The position numbers and the translations under genes are program-made. A stretch of 64,000 nucleotides of DNA, taken from the NCBI RefSeq assembly GCF_001679785.1, contig NZ_CP016287.1, positions 372,001 through 436,000 of the forward strand. Direction: 5' to 3'. Origin of the DNA: Rhizobium leguminosarum (GTDB lineage: Bacteria > Pseudomonadota > Alphaproteobacteria > Rhizobiales > Rhizobiaceae). The notes beneath the pieces are model-generated. The model was not told where the DNA came from, made no database searches, and saw only the letters and a list, made by a program, of their open reading frames with translations. Shown piece by piece: positions 16,628 to 25,505 of this stretch. Position 1 is the first letter of the stretch, and every line of letters begins with the position of its first letter.

Positions 16628-17301
16628 TTATACTCGTTGAACGGCACCCCCTTACCAAAGTCATAGGTCTCAAGGGTGCTCCGCGCTTCGGGCGTCAGGT
16701 CGAGCCAGGAGATTGCAGGCTGCATCGCGCCTTTATATTTAGTATCCATCAACGACGGGTTGAGCGGGAAGGGCCGCTCATAGGCGACCAGGGGATGCGT
16801 TCCTTCCAGCTGCGGACTATTCTCCCGGTCGTAATACCCACGGTCCGAGTAGCTGACTGAGATGATCCGTGACTGGCTGTCACAAGCCTCGGTCCAGACG
16901 ATGATATTCTGCCAACCATGCCGGTGCCCCAGGTTACCAGGTCCGTCGACGTTCTGCTCCTTAGGAAAGTACCAAGCGTACATATTTGCGCACTGGCCCC
17001 TGAACATTTGCGCTCTGCCGTAGACCTGTCCGGTGCTTTTTGAGCAATGGCCATCCATCGCACCCGAGGGTCTTAGACCGCCGCTTACGTTTCCGGCGGC
17101 ATCAACGGCCGGGAAAGGGACACAGCCGGTAAAGACTTTGAGGAAGGGCTGGAAAGTCTTGAGCAAGCTGTCGGCGGAGCTGTCGGGAAACCCTTGCACC
17201 TTATCGTGATCAAGCACATCAGCCGCGGCCGCCTTCGACAGTTCGCAAAGGATGATTACCGTGGTTAGCAGCGTTCGCAGGCTGCGTGGGAAGTTGAACA
17301 C
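16594..17301 (-). CDS. Nep1-like protein (NPP1 family), secreted
   Basis: The preferred start is GTG 17301, preceded by AGAAGGA; an ATG at 17346 lacks such a site. Residues 1-26 form a signal peptide ('LRTLLTTVIILCELSKAAAA'). The mature part has the NLP pattern: 'DKVQGFPD', 'LKVFTGCVPFPAVDAAGNVS', 'GHCSKSTGQVYGR', 'YAWYFPKEQNVDG' and the central heptapeptide as GHRHGWQ. The family consensus is GHRHDWE, where the Asp and Glu help bind the metal needed for membrane damage in plants. Both are changed here (D to G, E to Q), so host-cell toxicity may be lost or altered. NLPs are rare in rhizobia. It lies 180 nt downstream of a NifA-promoter gene and may share its transcript. Confidence 0.8.
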   Translation of the reverse strand: MFNFPRSLRTLLTTVIILCELSKAAAADVLDHDKVQGFPDSSADSLLKTFQPFLKVFTGCVPFPAVDAAGNVSGGLRPSGAMDGHCSKSTGQVYGRAQMFRGQCANMYAWYFPKEQNVDGPGNLGHRHGWQNIIVWTEACDSQSRIISVSYSDRGYYDRENSPQLEGTHPLVAYERPFPLNPSLMDTKYKGAMQPAISWLDLTPEARSTLETYDFGKGVPFNEYNYLFNLSKARL

Positions 17302-17481
17302 TATTTGCTTCCTTCTAGTTGTCTTGTAAGCGCCAATTGGCGTCATACGGGAGCTGGAGATCAGCAGTGTGGTAATGACTACCTAATTCGCATCTATTCG
17401 TTCGAAGCCGCGATTGGGTACGCCTTTTGGAATCCCCCGCATCATATCGAGCAGCTCTTCCATCGCGCCGCACGCTGAGTC

Positions 17482-17979
17482 TCATTCTGATTGATCCTCA
17501 TCCGGATTGAGCTTGCACTGCTGGATGTAGATATATGCGGTTCGCGCGTTGATTTTGTTAATGAAGAACGCGTCTTGGAAGCTGTCCTCGCACCCTATGA
17601 TTTCAGGCTGCGCATTTAACCTGTCCACGTAATCTTTGATTTCAACGGTGCACACTGTTTCAGGCTGATCGGCGGCGATCTTAAGGTTGTAAGGCCATTC
17701 GCCGTCCAAGACCGAGTTTCCTTCACAGGTCGGCGTCCTCACCTCAATGTGCAATGGCGCGGCATCGTTGAAAGCTAAGGATACATCGGGAATGTCGGAC
17801 AACTGGCAGACCATTTGTCTGTTGATGCCCAGATGTCTGCATAGCCCGCTCAGCGTGGCGTTTCCATAAAGGGTGAGAGCCTGGTGCGTTGCAACGTCAG
17901 CCAAAGTTTCACTGGCATAGCTGCAGGAGAAAGCGGAGAAGAGTAAAACAAATCCGCTGATCTTTTTCATGCGCGACAT
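17482..17979 (-). CDS. Secreted hypothetical protein with NifA/sigma-54-type promoter
   Basis: 165 aa. The N-terminus 'MSRMKKISGFVLLFSAFSCSY' is a signal peptide, possibly a lipoprotein-like one because of the Cys at position 19. The mature protein has seven Cys spread over its length ('GLCRHLGINRQMVCQLSD', 'PTCEGN', 'ETVCTVE', 'IGCEDS', 'QQCKLN'), suggesting disulfides in the periplasm. Its upstream region carries a NifA-type UAS and a -24/-12-type promoter (18056-18172). This points to expression under low oxygen or in nodules. No known family. Confidence 0.75.
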   Translation of the reverse strand: MSRMKKISGFVLLFSAFSCSYASETLADVATHQALTLYGNATLSGLCRHLGINRQMVCQLSDIPDVSLAFNDAAPLHIEVRTPTCEGNSVLDGEWPYNLKIAADQPETVCTVEIKDYVDRLNAQPEIIGCEDSFQDAFFINKINARTAYIYIQQCKLNPDEDQSE

Positions 17980-18055
17980 TAAAACTCCATCGTAAGAAGA
18001 GCCACTGCGGTCGCAGTGTGGATGCGGCGGCCGTTCCGCCGTCTCGCAATAGCTC

Positions 18056-18172
18056 TCAAGATTTGTGCCAAGCCGGTCGATTGGCTGTCGAACATTTATT
18101 TGCTGCTATTCCAATGGTGTAGGCGGAAAATGCGGACTTGGGGGAAGAAGAATGCGTGTCGCGGAACCGACA
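18056..18172 (-). promoter_or_regulatory. Candidate sigma-54 promoter and NifA upstream site
   Basis: Read on the minus strand, TGTCGGTTCCGCGACA (18172-18157) matches TGT-N10-ACA, the NifA binding consensus. About 86 bases further is TTGGCACAAATCTTGA (18071-18056), with the -24 element TGGCAC and, at the right distance, TTGA in place of the usual TTGC. The ATG of the secreted protein follows 76 bases later. A roughly 190-bp segment containing both elements is repeated at 38512-38700, upstream of another gene. Confidence 0.6.
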
Positions 18173-18204
18173 ACGGTGACCACGATGTCGTAAGTTGATT
18201 GTCA

Positions 18205-19081
18205 GCGTTGGTGCATGGATCCTTTGTCAAAGGTTTGGCGATAGGCAGGCAGGATCGAAATCAGTTTGATCCGAGTGCCATGCCGTACAAACACAACGCC
18301 GATCGTCGTCATCACGTCGGAAAGATGAAATTCAGGGTGACGAATTGGCGTGACTACGAAGCAGGTCTGCGCCGGCGTGGTAGCCTGACCTTATGGGTAA
18401 CGCCGGAGGCACTGGCAGGATGGCGCTCTCCGCGACGCAAGACCCGCGGCGGCCAAGCCCAGTATTCCGATCTCGCCATTGAGACTGCGCTGACGCTGGG
18501 TTGCGTCTTCGCAATGCGGCTGCGCCAGACCGAGGGATTGCTCCACTCGCTGCTGGATCTCATGGGGCTGAAAGTCCCAGTTCCAGATCATACGACGCTG
18601 AGCCGTCGGACACAGAAGTGGGAGCCATCAGCCCGACGAAACCCGCCGCTGCCGGACGGCCCGCTGCATGTGCTTGTCGATAGCACGGGATTGAAAGTCT
18701 ACGGCGCCGGGCAGTGGCTGGAGCAAAAACATGGCGCCAGATCACGTCGCAACTGGCGCAAGCTGCATCTGGCAGTGGATGCCAAAAGTGGCGCGATCAT
18801 TGCCCATGGGCTGACAGACCAGAAAACGGATGATCCTTCCCAGGTGGCACCGCTGCTCGATCAGATCGACGGCGAGATCGACCAGTTCACGGCCGACGGA
18901 GCCTATGACGGCAAACCAACCTATCGGTCTATCCTGCAGCACAGCGCAACCGCGAACATCGTCATTCCACCGCGTTCCACGGCGGTGGAAAGCGGTGATA
19001 CCGGACCGCCTGGTCAAAGGGACAAGCACATTGCCGCAATCGCAAGCGACGGTCGGCTGAAATGGCAGGCAGCCGCCGGCT
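18205..19081 (+). pseudogene. IS903-group element B, 3'-truncated
   Basis: The left end GCGTTGGTGCATG is at about 18205. The transposase starts at ATG 18280 ('MPYKHNADRRHHVGKM') and runs 267 codons with the first two DDE blocks, ending after 'GRLKWQAAAG' where IS630 sequence begins at 19082; the catalytic Glu block is gone. A full copy of the same element lies at 45596-46709. The insertion sits only about 30 bases upstream of the NifA site of the secreted-protein gene. Confidence 0.85.
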
Positions 19082-19768
19082 AAATCCGTATCGATCGGCC
19101 GTAGTGCTCTTGACGTGTGGCTCCGCAAGCGGGGCTGGACCTTTAAAAAAAGACCGCACATGCACTGGAGCAGGAGCGAGACGACCTTTTGAGCCGGCGT
19201 CAGGAATGGTTTGATGGCCAGCTCGATCTCGATCCCGCCAAACTGGTTTTTATCGATGAGACCGGTCTTTCCACGAAGATGGCTCGACTGCGCGGGCGAT
19301 CCCTATGCGGACAACGCTGCCGGTCGGCCGTTCCCCACGGACACTGGAAAACCACGACCTTTACAGGCGCGCTCAGGCTTTCCGGCATGACGGCACCGAT
19401 GGTTCTCGACGGCCCGATGAACGGTGCGGCATTCTTGGCCTACGTCGAACAGGTTCTCGTGCCGACGCTCAGTTCGGGTGATACTGTCATCATGGATAAC
19501 CTGCCGGCTCACAAAGCCGATGGTATCCGCCAGGCCATCGAAGCTGCTGGCGGCAGGCTGCTCTATCTCCCGCCCTACAGTCCCGACTTTAACCCCATTG
19601 AAATGGCCTTTTCCAAACTTAAAGCGCTTCTGTGCGCAAGAGCCGAGCGCTCCGTTGACGCCTTGTGGGATACCGTCGGCAAAATCGTCACGCTCTTCAA
19701 ACCGCAGGAATGTGCAAACTACTTCGCAGCAGCCGGATATGACCCCGATTAAAATGGACGTGCTCTAG
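19082..19768 (+). pseudogene. IS630-family element, 5'-truncated
   Basis: It begins within the first frame ('[20 protein letters not shown]'), passes the run of seven A's where the frame changes, and continues as the catalytic frame from 19189: '[20 protein letters not shown]', '[16 protein letters not shown]', '[19 protein letters not shown]' and '[13 protein letters not shown]'. The right end with GGACGTGCTCTAG is at 19756-19768. All DDE residues are present, but the N-terminal helix-turn-helix is missing. Confidence 0.85.
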
Positions 19769-19825
19769 GACCGGCCAAGCCTTGGTCGGAGGCAGGCGTA
19801 CTGCTTGCTCACCAGCGTGAGAAAC

Positions 19826-20613
19826 TCACGGATCCGGAAGAAGTTGGGACAAGAACGGCTCAGTTGCTGTTGTCCCCAACTCAGTCGTATCGTTAGTTTC
19901 GAAGGTGAAAATGCATGCTAATTTCTCGATCTCCCCAGCCCTCGTGGACCAGAAGTTTTGAACTTCTTGCCGTGACTTGAACACGTACGGCGAGGAATCC
20001 TGGTATAGAAAGGTGAGAGCCCCGATATCCGAGGGAGCCACTTTCATCGGACTCGACGCCTTGAAACTTATACCGATGGGTTCGAGCGTTGTGTCGCTCC
20101 TGTCAGACCCACGGCACCGCAGGGATGTACCGACAATAATCGGTGCAGCGGATCCGTTCTGAATGACGAGGTTGATCGAGAATGATGGTTGCGAATTATC
20201 CATTCCGAAGACCGGCATTGTTACTCGGCCATTCACTTCAGAGTCTTTCGAGCATCCGTCTACACTCGACTGATCAGTCTGATCAAGAAGCGGCTTCGCG
20301 CGCTGTATGGGAACGATGAAATAGAGATCACTTCCCGCGCCTGCTGTTGTCCGTTCTCCGCGAAAGATGCCGGTCAGTTTCCCGTTGGCGTCAAAGACTG
20401 GAGAGCCGCTATCTCCCACGGTGAAGTTCATATCACTGGTCTGAACCCGATTCGGCTGGACATCGCTTGCGGTGCCGGATCGAATGCTGATGTTCTCGCC
20501 GAAGGGGAATCCGAGACTGTAGATCCGGTCTCCGCCTTTTAGGGGTGCTTCGCGCACGCAGGTCGTGTCGGCGACCCGGACGGCATCTGACTTGAATGCG
20601 AGCAGTAGCAGAT
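19826..20613 (-). pseudogene. Trypsin-like serine protease, C-terminal half (fused to IS630 frame)
   Basis: The minus strand encodes '[20 protein letters not shown]', '[16 protein letters not shown]', then '[20 protein letters not shown]' with the nucleophile motif GDSGSP, followed by a C-terminal domain of about 150 aa. The His and Asp of the catalytic triad would lie in the missing N-terminal half. The frame is continuous with the IS630 transposase upstream, giving a 386-aa chimeric ORF (19826-20986). The protein was presumably a secreted trypsin-like peptidase; it cannot be active now. Confidence 0.8.
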
Positions 20614-21455
20614 GCAGCCTGCCGCCAGCAGCTTCGATGGCCTGGCGGATACCATCGGCTTTGTGAGCCGGCAGGTTATCCATGATGACAGTATCACCCG
20701 AACTGAGCGTCGGCACGAGAACCTGTTCGACGTAGGCCAAGAATGCCGCACCGTTCATCGGGCCGTCGAGAACCATCGGTGCCGTCATGCCGGAAAGCCT
20801 GAGCGCGCCTGTAAAGGTCGTGGTTTTCCAGTGTCCGTGGGGAACGGCCGACCGGCAGCGTTGTCCGCATAGGGATCGCCCGCGCAGTCGAGCCATCTTC
20901 GTGGAAAGACCGGTCTCATCGATAAAAACCAGTTTGGCGGGATCGAGATCGAGCTGGCCATCAAACCATTCCTGACGCCGGCTCAAAAGGTCGTCTCGCT
21001 CCTGCTCCAGTGCATGTGCGGTCTTTTTTTAAAGGTCCAGCCCCGCTTGCGGAGCCACACGTCAAGAGCACTACGGCCGATCGATACGGATTTATCCGTG
21101 CTCAGGCGCAGGACCATCTCGTTGAGCGTGATGTCCTTCTCCACATCGATCAAGCCGATGATAAATGCCTCATGCGCATCCAGCCTGGAGCCAGAACGTC
21201 GGCCTTGTTTGCCTGCGGTCAATTGACCCTGTCGCGCATTGGCGATCCAGGCAATGGCCGTCGAAATCCCAATCCCAAACCGCGCCGCCGCCGAGCGTGC
21301 AGACATCCCGTCTGCAGAAGCCGCCAGAACACGGCTGCGAAGATCATCGCTTAATGCACGTGACATCCCTATCTCCCTGACTCGAAGGCAACGAATCACG
21401 GCAAACAGCGACTGTCATCTCAATTCCGATTCCGCGTTCAACGGACGCGCTCTAG
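20614..21455 (-). mobile_element. IS630-family element, 3'-truncated
   Basis: On the minus strand it runs from CTAGAGCGCGTCC at about 21455 to codon 'AAGGRL' of the catalytic frame, where it meets the protease. It carries both frames: the helix-turn-helix frame and the start of the catalytic frame with the first Asp ('FIDETG') and the second ('MDNLPAH'). It is the same element as 19082-19768, in the opposite direction, with complementary parts missing. Confidence 0.85.
20983..21366 (-). CDS. IS630 OrfA (DNA-binding part of transposase)
   Basis: 127 aa, start ATG 21366 after GGAGATAGGG. A helix-turn-helix ('[21 protein letters not shown]') is followed by a second DNA-binding segment ('[20 protein letters not shown]'). 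The run of seven A's within 'FKKRP' is where the catalytic frame takes over, as in IS630 elements that use frameshifting. Here the catalytic frame is broken, so the product is at most a DNA-binding remnant. Confidence 0.75.
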   Translation of the reverse strand: MSRALSDDLRSRVLAASADGMSARSAAARFGIGISTAIAWIANARQGQLTAGKQGRRSGSRLDAHEAFIIGLIDVEKDITLNEMVLRLSTDKSVSIGRSALDVWLRKRGWTFKKRPHMHWSRSETTF

Positions 21456-22717
21456 CGGCAGCCGGCGATCTGGTTCACCTGAATTCCTTCACAGGCAACA
21501 TCCCGAAATGCGGCGCTCTTTCGAGTGGGCGAATTGCCAACAACCTGCCGGACGATTTCCGTCAACAGCCTCCCGCTTCGATATTTTGCGACGAGGTTGA
21601 CCTCCTGAGAAGACAGGGCCCTCTCGTCGATCTCCTCAAGGTGCACGAGCCGGTCGATCGCATCGACGGCATGTATTTTGCGCTCAGCGACTCCGATTTC
21701 ATTCGAGCGCTTTGCGGGGTCGCGTCTGGAAGATTACATCACCTGCGTCTTCTCGGGGGAGGGGAGGAGGGCGCCGACTGGGTGGACCGTCTGAAGACGT
21801 GTATTGGCCGAAAACTCCCGGGAGTAAAAGTTGCGGCACAGACAACAGGCCAGATTCTCGGCATCAGTTCGTTTCATCCAAAATTCCTGCTGTTGAGCGG
21901 CGACGGCAATCCTCGTGCAGATCTCATCATCAGCAGTGGCAATCCGACCCGCCGATCACCAAACAACCTCGATGATTATCTGTCGCTATCGATATCAAAG
22001 CAGGGCCGTCTTTTCCTCTGGCACCAATGCGTTTCCGAAGCATTAACCGTGGAGGGTTCAAGAGCCGACGCGGCAACGATGGAGGACGCCTACCGCCGAT
22101 GTTCGCTCGCCCATCTTTCCTCTGCGGACGAAGAAACGCTTCCATATCTTCTGCCGTTCGATCGCCAAGCCTTCCTCTCTCAATTTGCCTTTTGGGCTGG
22201 AAGGGCAGACCATATCGATGTCATCTCACAAGGCTATAATTCACTCGATCTAGCTAATATCCTGAAGACCGCGGCCGAGTCCGGCACCAAAGTTCGTATG
22301 GTCCGCGACGATGACCTTCTTATATCCGGCAGCCCGGCCGTCGAGGGTGAGGTCTTGAATTCAATCGAGGAGTACTATGCCTGGGATCGCCGCGTCTGTG
22401 GGCCTAACGTTTCCACCAAATTCCTGCTTACAAATAGTTCTGTGAACTATCTGCATTCGAAATTCGCCGTATTCTCGGCTCAATTCGGCAAGGTTGCTTT
22501 ATTCGGATCGGCAAATTTAACCCACGCTGCGCTGCATTCAAATATCGAGAATGTCTATTTCAGCCGTAATCCGGAGGTGGCTTCGAAATTTCAAGAATAT
22601 TACAACCATCTGTGGGACAACTTTGCGTTGACTGCTCCAGAAACAAATAGCATTCTCGGGAAGATTGGACCTTTCGTTTCTGCAAGGAGGATAGACTACG
22701 ATGAGTGTAACAACTGA
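21456..22717 (+). CDS. Phospholipase-D-like protein, N-terminus cut by IS630
   Basis: About 420 codons open from the IS630 boundary to the stop at 22717. Two HKD-type motifs are visible: 'SFHPKFLLL' followed by 'IISSGNPTRRS', and 'LHSKFAVFS' followed by 'ALFGSANLTHAAL'. This pairing is that of PLD-family nucleases or phosphodiesterases. The open frame continues upstream into the IS, so the native start is lost or replaced, and no clear start codon with ribosome-binding site is seen near 21456. It overlaps the following gene by 17 nt, so they form an operon. PLD proteins of this layout occur in restriction and defence loci, but the role here is unknown. Confidence 0.75.
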
Positions 22718-23219
22718 TGTCCAGGCCTCGCTCGTCCGGCTCAATGACGATCTGTCGGAAAACCTCGCAAAAGCTTCTTCCGACGCAGAGTGTACGACAG
22801 CGCTTCTGTCAAACGCGGTCGGATTGCATGGGCTTTTCCTGAAAGTAAAGCCGTTTCAGCAGGAGCTGACGACGTCGGGCGCCTGGAAGGTCATCAGCGG
22901 TGGTGAGATTTTCGCTCAATCTGCCGTGCCGTCATTCCTAAAGCTGATCGCCGCGCAGGTGAAGGCGGACGCAATCGGCAGCTCGAATGCCTCCGTCCTC
23001 ACGTCGTCGGGCGACGAAGGCCCATGGGCAAAAACTGAAGAATACCTGAAGGAGCTGGGGAAAAACCTCGAGGAAAATTGGGACAAAGCCGGCGCGATGA
23101 TTGAGCAATATGAGAAAGATGCGAGAGATTGGTATAATAGCCAGCTGGATTGGCTGGAGAAAGAAATAAGGGACTTTGGAAAAGACGACCCAGGTAATCA
23201 GGGCGGTGGCAAACCGTAG
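22701..23219 (+). CDS. Hypothetical protein linked to PLD-like gene
   Basis: 172 aa, start ATG 22701 after AAGGAGG (22684-22690). The N-terminal two thirds are helical and neutral ('VQASLVRLNDDLSENLAKAS', 'GAWKVISGGEIFAQSAVPSF'). The last third is a strongly charged coiled-coil-like helix ('EEYLKELGKNLEENWDKAGA', 'DWLEKEIRDFGKDD') with a Gly-rich tail. No signal peptide or membrane segment. The overlap with the PLD-like gene suggests that the two act together. No family recognised. Confidence 0.7.
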   Translation: MSVTTDVQASLVRLNDDLSENLAKASSDAECTTALLSNAVGLHGLFLKVKPFQQELTTSGAWKVISGGEIFAQSAVPSFLKLIAAQVKADAIGSSNASVLTSSGDEGPWAKTEEYLKELGKNLEENWDKAGAMIEQYEKDARDWYNSQLDWLEKEIRDFGKDDPGNQGGGKP

Positions 23220-23310
23220 GGCAATGGTCAGCTGTGGGAAGTCTGCGGGTATGCCAATAGCGCCAAAATTCCATCTAATTCCTCTGGCACGGCGCTTCAG
23301 CGCTTCCGTT

Positions 23311-23700
23311 TCAATTTGGAACTCTGTTGCAGCCGCTTTGCTTAACGACTTTATTCAAATACGACCCGCGCTTTAGACAAAGCAAATCAAGGAGCAGGGG
23401 ACTGAATGAGTATCGAACCAGAAACGACCGTCGCGGTCGTTGGGTTTGTTGAAAAGATGGCTCCGGACAGCATGCGACAGGTCGATAGTTCGGCGTGATC
23501 TCCTGAGGAAGATCCGTCGTCTTCTCACGGCGCCTGTGCAATTCACCGCGGCCTACCAGGATCGCCTTAAGGCTTACATTGAAGGGCGATCCATAAGGTG
23601 CCGGAATCGCGACTGGTAAAGCCAGTCGACTCACTTGCTTCTCCAATAGCTGAAAAACTTCGTTTTTAGTCTGAAGGGATCCGATAACCGATCTCATCAT
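23311..23700 (-). CDS. Hypothetical protein, weakly supported
   Basis: 129 aa from ATG 23700 (or 23697), directly after a strong AGGAGGTTG. The first 80 residues ('MRSVIGSLQTKNEVFQLLEK', 'PVAIPAPYGSPFNVSLKAIL') are protein-like; the rest is less so. It lies downstream of the glycosyltransferase of RiPP locus 1 on the same strand (169 nt gap) and could be its last gene. On the opposite strand a 30-codon frame at 23406-23498 also has AAGGAG upstream. At most one of them is likely to be real. Confidence 0.35.
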   Translation of the reverse strand: MMRSVIGSLQTKNEVFQLLEKQVSRLALPVAIPAPYGSPFNVSLKAILVGRGELHRRREKTTDLPQEITPNYRPVACCPEPSFQQTQRPRRSFLVRYSFSPLLLDLLCLKRGSYLNKVVKQSGCNRVPN

Positions 23701-23868
23701 CAACCTCCTGTCCCGGGCGCTTGATGGTCTGACGGACTCCATGAGCGCTGCGGGAGGCTTTCGCAACAACAGGGTCGCCGGTTCAAATCCTTTCAACTGC
23801 CCGACTGCGGAATAGCTGGCCGATGATTCTTTTCCCATTTAAGGGCGCCCTGCCAGACAGGCCGCGGG

Positions 23869-24993
23869 TCATGCTCTTTCAACCGCAGTGAAATAGAGAC
23901 GATCCCTTTCCCGAGGTCCAAGTTCGGTCGGTGAAAAATATACATCCGTCGCCCATTCGTCGACTCTGTGCAGAACCTGGTCGACGAGGGCGCCGGGCTG
24001 GTTCAATGTCTCGTTGAAGATTGGACTGGCTGCATCAGAGGTGCCAGGACACCTTTTGAAATTACCTCCGCTAGGGGCGCACATCTGCTGTACAAGCAAC
24101 GGCAGAAGCCAAAACAGTCCGACAACATGAGCCTGCCGCGTTCGCACAGCGGCTTTTAACGCGAGTTTTGAGTCCGATGCCTCGAATGTCGCGAGATCCC
24201 GGGCGCCAGGATTGCGGCTGTTCCACTCGCGCCACCAGGCGTTGTTGCGGGGGAAGCCGGCCGTTGCGAAATGTCTGACGGGGTTGCGCAGGATCTTTCG
24301 TCGAGACGGCGCTGCCGATGCGGTACCCACTCGAACATGTTGCGCGCCCGTGCGCTTGCCACGAAGAAAAAGCCGGGATGTTTCGGCAAAGATCTCGTGA
24401 CCGTTGCGATCATAGTCCCGTTGGTGACCACCCCAATTCAAATAAGCGGAGTAGAAGAAACCCGAAACCTTATCGTCGATGACGACGTCTGCGCTGTCAT
24501 CGACTATCCAATCCCTCAATGCGGCGTCCGTTTCATTGGCGAGGTCCACAAAGCCCGGATGCCCTTTGAGAAACCGATGCGGTGAGTGGGTGGTGCCCTC
24601 CAACATCACGTCATTCGATTGCGTCGAGGCGACGGCCTGCATGGCCACGACATAGCCCGGATCATAAAGAGTGTCTGCGTCAACTTGGAGGATCAAAAGC
24701 TTGTCGGCCGAGACGTCCTGCCGGCGCGCTATGTCCGCGGCAGCCACGATCCCGCGGGATCGTGCAGGCACATAGCCTCTCACTGGCTCTTCGGAGATGA
24801 TGATTTCACCCGGTGCTGAGCGTTCCTTGATGGCACGCATCACCTCCAATGTACCATCGGTCGAGCCGTTGTCGACCAGAATGAAGACCGCGTTCCCGCT
24901 GCCTGACTCTCCAGAAGCCGATCTGAGCGAGTCTAGCGAGGCCTCAAGTGTTCCTCGCTCGTTGAGACAGGGCATGACCACTGCAGTTAGCAT
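23869..24993 (-). CDS. Family-2 glycosyltransferase (RiPP locus 1)
   Basis: 374 aa. Start ATG 24993 was chosen because GGGAGGAG lies just upstream; an ATG at 25017 is also in frame. GT-A fold signs: 'VVMPCLNERGTLEASLDSL' at the N-terminus, 'FILVDNGSTDGTLEVM', and the nucleotide/metal-binding 'LILQVDADTLYDPGYV'. A short hydrophobic stretch near residue 280 ('VVGLFWLLPLLV') may contact the membrane. It is the last clear gene of an operon with a RiPP precursor, a radical SAM enzyme and an acetyltransferase, so it may glycosylate the peptide or a carrier lipid. The substrate is unknown. Confidence 0.82.
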   Translation of the reverse strand: MLTAVVMPCLNERGTLEASLDSLRSASGESGSGNAVFILVDNGSTDGTLEVMRAIKERSAPGEIIISEEPVRGYVPARSRGIVAAADIARRQDVSADKLLILQVDADTLYDPGYVVAMQAVASTQSNDVMLEGTTHSPHRFLKGHPGFVDLANETDAALRDWIVDDSADVVIDDKVSGFFYSAYLNWGGHQRDYDRNGHEIFAETSRLFLRGKRTGAQHVRVGTASAAPSRRKILRNPVRHFATAGFPRNNAWWREWNSRNPGARDLATFEASDSKLALKAAVRTRQAHVVGLFWLLPLLVQQMCAPSGGNFKRCPGTSDAASPIFNETLNQPGALVDQVLHRVDEWATDVYFSPTELGPRERDRLYFTAVERA

Positions 24994-25013
24994 CAGCGCT
25001 CCTCCCAGACAGT

Positions 25014-25505
25014 TCAAGTTTCTTCCACCGGACCTCCCTGGCTGTCGGATCCCCGATGCCAGACCATCACTTTCTGGCGCTCCTCCGGCGGTGTCGTATC
25101 GACGAATCCTGCTTGCTCCGCGGCTCGGGCCGAAGCGATGTTCGCCTTTTGCATATGGGCGTAAATCGTGTCGTAGCGACTGGCGCGTGCAGCCTTGGCA
25201 TAGGCAATCTGTCCTATGTGCCGGCCCTGACTCGCCAAATTAAGGTAGATCTGTATCGAGGCATGCAGTCCAAGCGGCGGCGCATTGATCAAATTGATGA
25301 ACACGGTCCCGCAGCGTTTGCCGTTGACCTCGATGCGCCAAGCTTCCCCGTCATGTCCACCGCCTCGTCCTTTGGTTCCCGGCGTTCGTACGAGGACGAC
25401 CTGATCAGAAGCGACCGGCTCTCGGTGAGCCGCCCGTGGTGAGGGGGAGCGCGGCTTGGCGCGCCGCTTGCCCGGCTTCTGTCGTTGGCCGATGGTCCTA
25501 ACCAT
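25014..25505 (-). CDS. GNAT-family N-acetyltransferase (RiPP locus 1)
   Basis: 163 aa from ATG 25505, overlapping the radical SAM stop. After a basic, Pro-rich N-terminus of about 45 residues, the GNAT core shows 'WRIEVNGKRCGTVFINLI', the acetyl-CoA loop region 'LASQGRHIGQIAYAKAARAS' and 'AHMQKANIASARAAEQAGFV', the Asn-x2-Ser-x2-x2-Ala-x2-Gly-Phe pattern typical of the family. It lies between the peptide maturase and the glycosyltransferase, with 20 nt to the latter. Possible jobs are acetylation of the modified peptide or self-protection. Confidence 0.78.
   Translation of the reverse strand: MVRTIGQRQKPGKRRAKPRSPSPRAAHREPVASDQVVLVRTPGTKGRGGGHDGEAWRIEVNGKRCGTVFINLINAPPLGLHASIQIYLNLASQGRHIGQIAYAKAARASRYDTIYAHMQKANIASARAAEQAGFVDTTPPEERQKVMVWHRGSDSQGGPVEET

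Noticed and set aside
23285..23300. TGGCACGGCGCTTCA resembling a -24/-12 promoter on the plus strand
   Set aside because: The -12 GC is missing and no plus-strand gene with support follows.
23771..23805. A tRNA-like T-arm string (GGTTCAAATCC) near the end of RiPP locus 1
   Set aside because: The bases on both sides do not form the T-stem or an acceptor stem, and no anticodon arm is found. It is not a tRNA gene.
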